The notes under the pieces were generated by a model. That model was not told the DNA's origin, made no database searches, and was given only the letters and a program-made list of their open reading frames with translations. A stretch of DNA of 25,000 nucleotides from Isochrysis galbana (lineage: Eukaryota > Haptophyta > Isochrysidales > Isochrysidaceae), in assembly GCA_018136815.1 (NCBI GenBank), contig JADDIW010000121.1, positions 1 through 25,000 of the forward strand, in the 5' to 3' direction. Shown piece by piece: positions 10,058 to 17,528 of this stretch. The position numbers and the translations under genes were made by a program. Numbering within the stretch: the first letter of the stretch is position 1; each line of letters starts with the position of its first letter.

Positions 10058-10854
10058 AACTAAGTTTATACTTAGTTTTGCCCATGGGGGGGCACAAGCC
10101 CCCCTTTCTCTCCACTCCTCCCCTGCCATGGGGGAGGAACGAACCACTCTCCTGGCACGCCTGATGGCCTGCCAGGAGCACACTGCCATGCTGACCCATC
10201 CCTCTCCCCACAGGCACGCCTGATTCGCCCGCCCTGGCCTGTCGTGGCCAGCCCATCCCTCTGACCAGCCCCTCCTCCCCCTGCCCCCCCCTGTTCAGGA
10301 CCCCCCAGCCAGCTCCAGTCGACCCGCAGGGGCTCGGAGCGCCAGCGAGGGAGAGGCAGGAGGGGCCAGGGCCATGCCCCAGCAGCCCCAGCAGCCCCAG
10401 CAGCCTCACCTGCCCCCTGAGCTGTGCTCCCAGGCCCCTGCAGGCTACCGCAGGCGCGCGCCATGGGCCCCCGCCGCAGGGAAGAGAGGAGGAAAAGGGA
10501 TGAGGGAGGGGAGGGGGGAGCGGCAGCTCTCCCCTCCGGCAGAAACGTGTCTTCTCGCCCCGTTTGGGTAAGAGAAGACGGGGGCGCCGGAGCCAGGAGG
10601 GAAGGGCCGGGGCTCGCCGCGGCCACTCGCTCTAGCGAGGGAGATTAGCGCTTCTGGGCTCCCATTCACGAGTGCCCCCTCCCCCCCCCCGCCCCCTGCG
10701 TTGCTTTTACCCGAGAAAGGGGTTTTCCCCCAGCGTGGACTCGAGAAGAGGACGCGCTAGGGTGCGCGGGGTCGGTGCATGCACTGGGGGGAGGACAAAG
10801 TGCCCCCACCACCCCCCGGTATCACTCGGACACCTGGCCCGTCAGGCATGGCGG

Positions 10855-10914
10855 GATTCCGGGACGGAAACGTTATGTCCAATTAGCTAGTGGGGTTGGC
10901 TAGGATATAACATT
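10855..10914 (-). repeat. Right terminal inverted repeat
   Basis: This is the reverse complement of the left arm. Mismatches fall at positions 26, 31, 40, 44 and 49 counted from the outer end. Confidence 0.9.
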
Positions 10915-11393
10915 GATTATTATTATCAAGCTCGTGTATTTGCGTACGGTGTTGGTGATCTTGGACGGCCCGTCCTTGTGAGGGCACGGGGGCCTTGTCC
11001 CCCTTCGTGGACGCTCAAGAGAAAGAAAGAATAGATGTACACGGCCAGTTGAAAAGCAAGCCAAATGCGAATGATCATCATCCCACAACAAACATCAAAC
11101 ATAGCACATAAGACCTAAAGTCACAATACGCACAGCTGCCACGTACTTGCTTGTTCACAAAGCAGCAAACACCCAAAAATACGCGCACGCGAATATGATG
11201 CGACGGAGCTCACGTTGAGACAGTCCACATTCAATCGGTGGTGTTATGGCTAGATACAGCCAGGAAATAGCTGGAGTGCGCACGAGAGGCGCGTGCGCAC
11301 GCACGGACACAAGCATGCAACCAAAGCGAACGGACGCACCGATGTGCACACGGGATGCGACATTGTCAAGATGAGATGAGATAGTGTACAATA
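10915..11393. other. Spacer and 3' flank of the kinase gene
   Basis: No gene is recognised. The segment starts with an ATT-rich stretch beside the inverted-repeat element and ends at the stop codon of the minus-strand kinase gene, so part of it should be that gene's 3' UTR. Confidence 0.5.
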
Positions 11394-14300
11394 TTACCTC
11401 ACTTCTCTTTGAGGAGTGGAGCGTGCGCTATCGACCGAGTTCGTTCGCTTCAGTGCGGCAACGACCTGAGAGTCTTGGCGCATGATGGAGAGAAAGCGAT
11501 CGTGAGGCACGGCCTTGAGGACACTGGCCTCCAAGGCAGTTGCCGTATTCGGACGTGTCGCATTCTCGTCAAGGATCTCTGAATCCGAGCCGACGCTCAA
11601 CAAGCCCGATGCCCCGAAGATGTCGCCCTTCTGAAGCTTGCGCGCAGGCAGCAGACGACCTGTTGTTGGATCGGGGAAGGATAGCTCGATCGACCCTTGA
11701 TCCACCACAAAGAACTTATCAGCCTTGTCGCCCGCGTGAAATAACACCTGGTTGGGCTCGAGCTTGACGACTGAGCAGTCCGAGCGCTCAGCCGCCATTT
11801 GTATCACGGTACGGACTCGGCTACGCGTGCGCTGCGTGGCGATGCGCTCAATCTGCACACCAATGTTAGGATTGGCGCGGAGAATGTCCTCGAAGACCGC
11901 GCGTGTGAGGACGCCAATGTTGCACCCTTCGTCGGCTACGCATCTCACGCCCGAAGTGCGGAACGGCCGACGTTCAAGCACCGCGCCCTCGCCAAAGTGG
12001 TCGCCCGCCTTGCGTTCGGCCACCACGCGTGTCTCGCCCGCCTTCGACGTCACTTCTACAACACACCGGCCCTCCTTGAGCAAGAAGACCGCTGAAGGCG
12101 TGTCACCTTGAACGAAGGCCGCTTGTTGTGCTGCGAGCTTTGCGGGGCGACTTCGGCTCAGCAGCAACTGAAAGTGGTCCTTCGGAAGCTGTTCTACTTG
12201 TGTGGAGGGGCTGACGCCACCGGCAGATGCGGTGCCGATACGAGTCTGTGATACAGCATTGATCGACATCAGCCGCCGCAACCGCGACGCACTATCCGCC
12301 GGTGCCCGCCAAACGGACTTCAGGTATGAATCCTCTGTGAAAGCCTTTTGAAGCTGTTCCCGAGGAATGGCGAGCAGCTCAACTGGCGACGCACATACGA
12401 CGGATACGTCGTGCGACTCGCCAACGAGAGCGTCATACCCGAATTGGTCGCCGGGTCCGAAGGTGCGCAGACGCGCGCGCTCACCAGTGGACGACACGAA
12501 AGAGGCCTCAAGAGTCCCCGACTGTACCAAATAGAAGAATGAGGCGGGCTCACCTTGCCGGTACACGTGCTCACCTGCGGCAAAACGCATCGTCTGAACG
12601 GATTTGGAGGGAAGTAGCTCGATGGCACGCTTTAGCCGAGCGCGTTGCCTCGCTTCGACACGAAGCCGGATCTTTTCGGCAAGGGCGGAGGCGAACGTGC
12701 CCTGAGGTGCCTCCGCTAGCTGAAGGAACATGTCCTTGTCAATCATGAGCAGCTCGGCGTCGGTGGAGCAGTGGACTGAGGTGTTGCGCTTTTCGCGCCC
12801 TTCGAGAAGCCCCGTTTCTCCAAAAAAGTCCCCTGGGCCCAAGCGAGTCACCTCGCGCGGCTGCGAACCGCTGGTCGCGCGTGCGCTCACGATGAGCTCG
12901 CCCGACATTATGATATAGAAGCCGGTGACGGGGTCCCCTTGCTTGAAAATCGTTTGGCCCTTGCTGAAGCGGCGCCGATATGAGGAATGCATCATCGTTG
13001 CGAAGCGATCGAATGAGATCTCCCTAGTGTTGGCGTCCGGGCCACCACCCGCGGTGGAAGGGGCGAGGACGGAGAGCATATTATCGATATCGCGCTCGGT
13101 GATGTCGAGCCCAAGCTGCCTGCACACGCGACGCAAGTCCTCCGCCGAGATGTGGCCCTTGTTGGTAGGGTCGAAAAGTTCATACGCGGCGCGAACCACG
13201 TCATATCGTTGCTCCGGCTGTATCATGCCCACACCTTCGGATAGCGAGACGGTCCGGCGAAGCCGCGAGACGCTTGTGCTGCGGCGGAGCTCGGAAGCCT
13301 GTCCATCGCTGGGAGTGCTCTTTGTGCTTTCGGCATGTGTGCCCCCGGAGGCCTTGTCGAAAGCGAAATTGCTGCGCTCCTGCGTGCTGGACGTCGCCTG
13401 TCGGATAGCCTCTTGATGCAACAAGGCTGCGAGCAGCAGTGAGCCGTGAATCGCCTGCGAGGCAGTCTTGAAGGCACGCAAGCGTTCTTGTGTGTCCGGG
13501 AGTGGCTTCTCCGAGACACCTTCCCCACGCACCCACGAGTGTGAGAGTAGCTGTGTCGATGACATACGGCGCTCGGGGTCGGGGTTCATCAGCTGCGACA
13601 CCAGCTTCCTCGCGCGGCCAGAAACTGAGCGCCACTCGTGCGTATCAAAGGTGTAGTCCGCCTTCAGAATGCGTTCGAGCACCTCATCAGGATCAGAGCC
13701 TGGACGTTCGAACGGATGGCGACCTGAAAGCATGATATACAGCAGGACGCCGACAGACCACATATCGACTGCAGTGTCGTAAGGCGTGGCCTCATTTGCC
13801 TGCTCCGGCGCCCAATACGTCCACGTCCCGACGCGTCCGCCTGAGATGACTTGCTCGTCCTCCTCCAGCACGACGGCAGCGCCGAAGTCGATGAGCTTCA
13901 CGCAAGTCTCATCGTCTTTGCTCATCAAAACGACATTCTCAGGCTTGATGTCGCGATGGCACACGCCACACGAGTGCATGTGGTACACAGCGCTCGCTAC
14001 CTGTGCGACGACCTGGGCTGCAACCTTCTCCGAATACGCCCCATGCTCGACGAGACGCGCGAAGAGTTCCCCGCCTGATGCGAGCTCCATAACAAGGTGC
14101 CACTCGCCGTCTGGGTTGACCGCGTCGGCGCTCACATCATATGCCGCGAGCAGCTCGACGATATTAGGATGGCCAGCGCATCTCAGCATGGCATACACTT
14201 CCATGTTGAGCAGAGAAGGCAGTAAGAGCTTCTTGTCGATAACCTTGATTGCGACCGCGCGGCCCGTTGAACGCTCGACAGCTCGCCACACAGTGCCCGA

Positions 14301-14891
14301 GCCGCCGCTGGCAAGGCACGTTTGGAACTCGTACAACGCCTCAACATCGGCTCGCTCCACGTCCTGAATGATTCCCGGCCGCGAAATTTCCTCCGCGACG
14401 TCCTGCACGTTCTCATACACAGTGAGAGTGCGGCCGCTGGGCTGCCCTTCGGTCACAGCCTCTGCGTGCTCCGCTGGGACGGGGGGCGCGTCTCTGCTTC
14501 CAGTCGGTATCATCGCTCCGATGCCGAGGCCGACCAGCGCAGCGGCCGCCATGCCGACTGCGAACGTGCCCACGCCGACCGTAGGCGGTGAGCCTCTTGG
14601 TGCGCTGGAGCAGAGAGTGCGCCCAGTCAACCCGGACAGCTGCGGTAGTAGCATGGAGGGAGCAGATGCTGGTCTGCCTGCGAGCGGTGCGTGCGAGCCG
14701 ATCGTGCGGCCGGCAGCGAGCCTGGGCAGCCGAAGGGGTATCGAACGAAGTGGCGTGATGCCACGCCCCATCCCGCCGCAGGCCCCCCTCCGAGCGCTGA
14801 GGAGGCTGCTGAGGACTGTGTTGAGGCTAGCCAGCTCGAGAAGCCGGGGCAAGGGCGTGAGTGCAGCACGGCCGAGAAGGGAATGCCTCAT
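11394..14891 (-). CDS. CAMK/CDPK-type kinase with EF-hands and four CNB domains
   Basis: One uninterrupted frame of 1165 aa. The N-terminus is rich in Arg, Ser and Leu with only one acidic residue in the first 130, then a hydrophobic helix (about 105-128). I infer an organelle presequence, probably mitochondrial, plus a membrane anchor. The kinase domain (about 187-453) is complete: Gly loop GGSGTV (196-201), K216, HRDIKPEN (312-319), DFG (335-337), APE (361-363). A linker with RRSTS and RRTVS (536-549) could be a phosphorylation site. A centrin-like EF-hand pair (about 565-635) has one recognisable loop, D574 to D585. Four cyclic-nucleotide-binding folds follow at about 638-728, 763-855, 915-1003 and 1038-1140. 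Known CDPKs have kinase plus four EF-hands, and PKGs have CNB domains before the kinase, so this order is unusual. I infer a kinase sensing Ca2+ and cyclic nucleotides; the kinase call itself is secure. Confidence 0.9.
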   Translation of the reverse strand: MRHSLLGRAALTPLPRLLELASLNTVLSSLLSARRGACGGMGRGITPLRSIPLRLPRLAAGRTIGSHAPLAGRPASAPSMLLPQLSGLTGRTLCSSAPRGSPPTVGVGTFAVGMAAAALVGLGIGAMIPTGSRDAPPVPAEHAEAVTEGQPSGRTLTVYENVQDVAEEISRPGIIQDVERADVEALYEFQTCLASGGSGTVWRAVERSTGRAVAIKVIDKKLLLPSLLNMEVYAMLRCAGHPNIVELLAAYDVSADAVNPDGEWHLVMELASGGELFARLVEHGAYSEKVAAQVVAQVASAVYHMHSCGVCHRDIKPENVVLMSKDDETCVKLIDFGAAVVLEEDEQVISGGRVGTWTYWAPEQANEATPYDTAVDMWSVGVLLYIMLSGRHPFERPGSDPDEVLERILKADYTFDTHEWRSVSGRARKLVSQLMNPDPERRMSSTQLLSHSWVRGEGVSEKPLPDTQERLRAFKTASQAIHGSLLLAALLHQEAIRQATSSTQERSNFAFDKASGGTHAESTKSTPSDGQASELRRSTSVSRLRRTVSLSEGVGMIQPEQRYDVVRAAYELFDPTNKGHISAEDLRRVCRQLGLDITERDIDNMLSVLAPSTAGGGPDANTREISFDRFATMMHSSYRRRFSKGQTIFKQGDPVTGFYIIMSGELIVSARATSGSQPREVTRLGPGDFFGETGLLEGREKRNTSVHCSTDAELLMIDKDMFLQLAEAPQGTFASALAEKIRLRVEARQRARLKRAIELLPSKSVQTMRFAAGEHVYRQGEPASFFYLVQSGTLEASFVSSTGERARLRTFGPGDQFGYDALVGESHDVSVVCASPVELLAIPREQLQKAFTEDSYLKSVWRAPADSASRLRRLMSINAVSQTRIGTASAGGVSPSTQVEQLPKDHFQLLLSRSRPAKLAAQQAAFVQGDTPSAVFLLKEGRCVVEVTSKAGETRVVAERKAGDHFGEGAVLERRPFRTSGVRCVADEGCNIGVLTRAVFEDILRANPNIGVQIERIATQRTRSRVRTVIQMAAERSDCSVVKLEPNQVLFHAGDKADKFFVVDQGSIELSFPDPTTGRLLPARKLQKGDIFGASGLLSVGSDSEILDENATRPNTATALEASVLKAVPHDRFLSIMRQDSQVVAALKRTNSVDSARSTPQREVR

Positions 14892-14929
14892 AGCTGGCGC
14901 CCTGACGTTCGATCTGTACGCGCTCTTCT

Positions 14930-15180
14930 AACCCTCCCTCCAAACCAAGCTCTTGCTCACGCGCCCTGCGAGGCGAGTCAGGGAGAGATGGGGGGCACAG
15001 CGCCGGGCGTCGAGCGGCGGCGGAGGGTGGGCGGGCCGAGTCCCTTCTCCCCCCCCCCTCTCCTCCTCTCTCCTGCGCCCCTCAAGCTCAAGTAGAACAA
15101 CATGAACGAGCCGAACTCTTACATGTTTGGTCCTCTCCTCTCTCTCTTTCTCCGTCTCTCTCTCTCCTAGATCCTCCACT
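14930..15180 (-). promoter_or_regulatory. Purine-rich tract upstream of the kinase gene
   Basis: Two CT-rich blocks on the + strand (about 15040-15080 and 15131-15170) read as GA-rich on the kinase coding strand, starting about 150 bp upstream of its ATG. The composition resembles the tracts upstream of BBS2 and of the GTPase-like gene. A promoter or 5' UTR role is inferred from position only. Confidence 0.4.
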
Positions 15181-16964
15181 CTCTCTCGATGAGACTGCTC
15201 TACTCTATAGTACTCCTAAAATATCCGGGTGGGAGTAAAAGTATCTACTACTCCACTGGAATATCGATTGAGACGAAAACGTATCGCCCCTCTTGATGAC
15301 TGAGGTTTGTAGAGTAGGTGTTTAAACATAAGTCGTGTTTTGTTGTAGATACCTCGGTCCTACCCTGAGTGCGGCAACGTCGTCCTTGTCTAGAGTCACT
15401 GTATCGCCGTCACGAGCGCTAGACGCACGATGTCACCTTTGATCTACACAATGCACAATGCTGCTATCTACTATCTATTCACGGACCACCATATGGGTAG
15501 ATCAAACATGGTACCCCCGCCGAGAGACACTCACTACCTGCCTTGCGCCTTGCGCGTGCGACTGAGCGCGCGTGCCCTAGACCTCTTCATTCAACGCAAC
15601 AAGCTTGGACCAATTCCTGAGACCGAACACTTTTCTCCTTCAAAAGGTAGGGCAGTCAAACACGCCTTTTAACTTCTAAGGGTGAAAATTCACCAAGTCA
15701 AGATTGAGGTTTTATCACGCGATTTTTAGGGTATTACGTATTACACCGCAAATGGGTATACTAGGCAGAATCTTTATAAGAAATATGCACATTTTCGGCG
15801 CCATTCAACACACAGACCCAAAAACGTTTTCGCGCTCGTGCGAAATTGACGTCGACCACAAAAGTGCACCACAGGTCGCGCTATGCGACGCGCGCCAGCG
15901 TTCCCCGGGCACAGGTACCCCCGGACAGGCAGTACAGAGCCCTGCGCGATCGCACGGCGTCGCCTGCGCCCTCCACCTCGGCCCTGCTGGCATCTGCTGC
16001 CAGCCTCTCACGCGCGTGCAGTGCGCGGCTGGCCGCGAGCCGTCAAAATGACGGTGCTGCGCATGATGGGCTGGCCCATCACGCGCGGCACACCGCCTCA
16101 GTATGGTGGGAGGGGGTGCCTGCTGACCTCCTGGCCGCGCAGACCCTCGCCAGAGCGGCCACAGGCCGCGTGCGAGGCCACTGGCCACTGGCGAGGCCAG
16201 GGACCAGGGACCATCGCTGCGGCCGCCGTCGCGCGCCGCCGCAGGAGAAAAAGATCAAATTGATTATAGTTTTGCCAAATTATAACCATAGTAATTCTAA
16301 TTTTAGTCTTCATTTCACCAGTCCAACCAAGACACATATGAGCACAGTGCATGACCACCAGCATGCCCAACCAAATGCCAATGTTTCGGTAGCCAACCAG
16401 TCTTACCATATGAGACTGTCGAACCATCGAGCGAAAAAAACCAAGGTTCCCGACCGCACTCCGCGCCCAGAGTTCCCCCGCGGAAAGAGTGAACGCACGG
16501 CGTGCACCTTCATAGTAGGAGAAAAAGTTGTTATGCGCACGCACGGCGCCCCCGCGGGGGAACCGAGGCACATCGCGCCGTGCGCATCAATCAACGGCGT
16601 GCACATGGGGTGATTGCAACTCATCACACCCTTCCAGTGAGACATCTCTCTTATACCGCATGTTTAAGTAATTGTGAACCGCAGAGAAACAAGTCTCCAC
16701 GGGGGCGCGCTGGTTCGTCAGGAAAAAGACACTGTGACTACTGCACTGTCGCCAAAAATAGATAATGGTAGATTTGTATAAATAGCTATGGACATTTGAT
16801 AGCTCAATTCGACTGATGTCCCACAATTGACGGAACGACACCTTGGCCCCCGCCTCCGTTATGACGCTGAGTCTATGGGCAGGTCGTAGTGTCGGCCCTG
16901 GTTGTATTGCGGGGTCTCGAATGCGGCCAGGAGTGCTGGTAGGTGATCGGAGGCAGCTCTACCC
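15181..16964. other. Intergenic repeat-like region, no recognisable gene
   Basis: I find no gene. Composition changes abruptly: 15190-15870 is mixed, 15880-16245 is very GC-rich with short hairpins (for example CTGGCA...TGCCAG near 15990), and 16245-16420 is AT-richer. The open frame at 15846-16613 (+) has no family signature. TACTC/GAGTA-type motifs occur around 15190-15260. An inverted repeat lies at 16472-16563. Confidence 0.5.
16472..16563. repeat. 12-bp perfect inverted repeat
   Basis: GTTCCCCCGCGG at 16472-16483 is matched by its exact reverse complement at 16552-16563, 68 bp apart. The motif ACGGCGTGCAC occurs directly after the left arm and again near 16593. Confidence 0.85.
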
Positions 16965-17035
16965 GTGAATAGGGGAGGAGTGGAGAGAGGGGGGGGGGCT
17001 CCCATCGGCGAACTGAGTATAAACTTAGTTGTCAT
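16965..17035 (-). repeat. Diverged relative of part of the 9998-10914 element
   Basis: Read on the minus strand, this segment runs CAACTAAGTTTATACT, then a GATGGG block, a poly-C run and CTCTCTCCACTCCTCCCCT. The same order occurs at about 10056-10122, just inside the left terminal repeat of the element. No terminal repeat is seen here, so it is a fragment or a related element. Confidence 0.7.
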
Positions 17036-17528
17036 ATTGCGAGGGGGGGGAGAGAGAGGCGGGGGGGGAAGCTTTCCCCAAGTCGTGAAAAATATTCTCA
17101 CGCTCCCCGAACGGAAGATTTTTATCAAGGCTCCTTCACCTCGAGGTTTTGCTCGATGCATTCGATTTTGAAGACGCACAAACTGGGCAAACAAGTGATC
17201 CACCCTCAGTAGAGCTACATACAAGCGGATGACGAGATGACGAGTATGATGAGTATGTGACAGTTGCCAGTCGCAATGTAAGTCGGGCCACACACAACAT
17301 GGGCAGTAAGGCGGCACCTCCGAACGAAGAACGGCGCCGGGTCTCGGCGCAGCATAGACTATTTACCCCTCTCATCCGGGGGGGGGGGGGGACATCATAG
17401 GATTGCCGTGTGGTGCTGGCCGAAGATGAACGAAAGCTCCACATCTTGAGTTCAGTGGCATACACGCCGTCGAGGAGCCCTGGAGCGTCCCTCGCGACGC
17501 TGCTTCCCTCAGAATATATACTTGAACA
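17036..17528. other. Spacer and 3' flank of the oligopeptidase gene
   Basis: No gene is recognised. The segment contains G-rich blocks near 17042-17070 and a poly-G run near 17379-17391. The end nearest 17528 should include the 3' UTR of the minus-strand oligopeptidase gene. Confidence 0.5.

Larger units (their letters stand above)
9998..10914. mobile_element. Non-autonomous DNA element with 60-bp terminal inverted repeats
   Basis: The two ends are inverted repeats of 60 bp with five mismatches. The outer 25 bp are identical, starting AATGTTATATCCTAGCC. The 917-bp interior is GC-rich and has a (CCCCAGCAG)3 array at 10377-10403 and a poly-C block near 10680. No transposase domain is visible, and the long minus-strand frame at 10072-10626 is low-complexity Gly/Pro/Ser. 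Flanks are AT-rich and give no exact target-site duplication. TTAA on the left against TTGA on the right, just outside TGTTATATCC, is close to a TTAA-type site but has one mismatch. It is probably a MITE-like relic mobilised in trans, of unknown superfamily. Confidence 0.85.

Noticed and set aside
10072..10626. 184-codon minus-strand frame inside the inverted-repeat element, considered as a transposase
   Set aside because: No DDE, RNase H-like or DNA-binding motif; Gly/Pro/Ser-rich composition from GC-rich repeat DNA.
9994..10918. piggyBac assignment of the inverted-repeat element
   Set aside because: The right flank is TTGA rather than TTAA and there is no transposase, so the superfamily is left open.
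15846..16613. 255-codon plus-strand frame
   Set aside because: It crosses strongly different composition blocks and palindromes and shows no family signature. It is likely a chance frame in GC-rich DNA.
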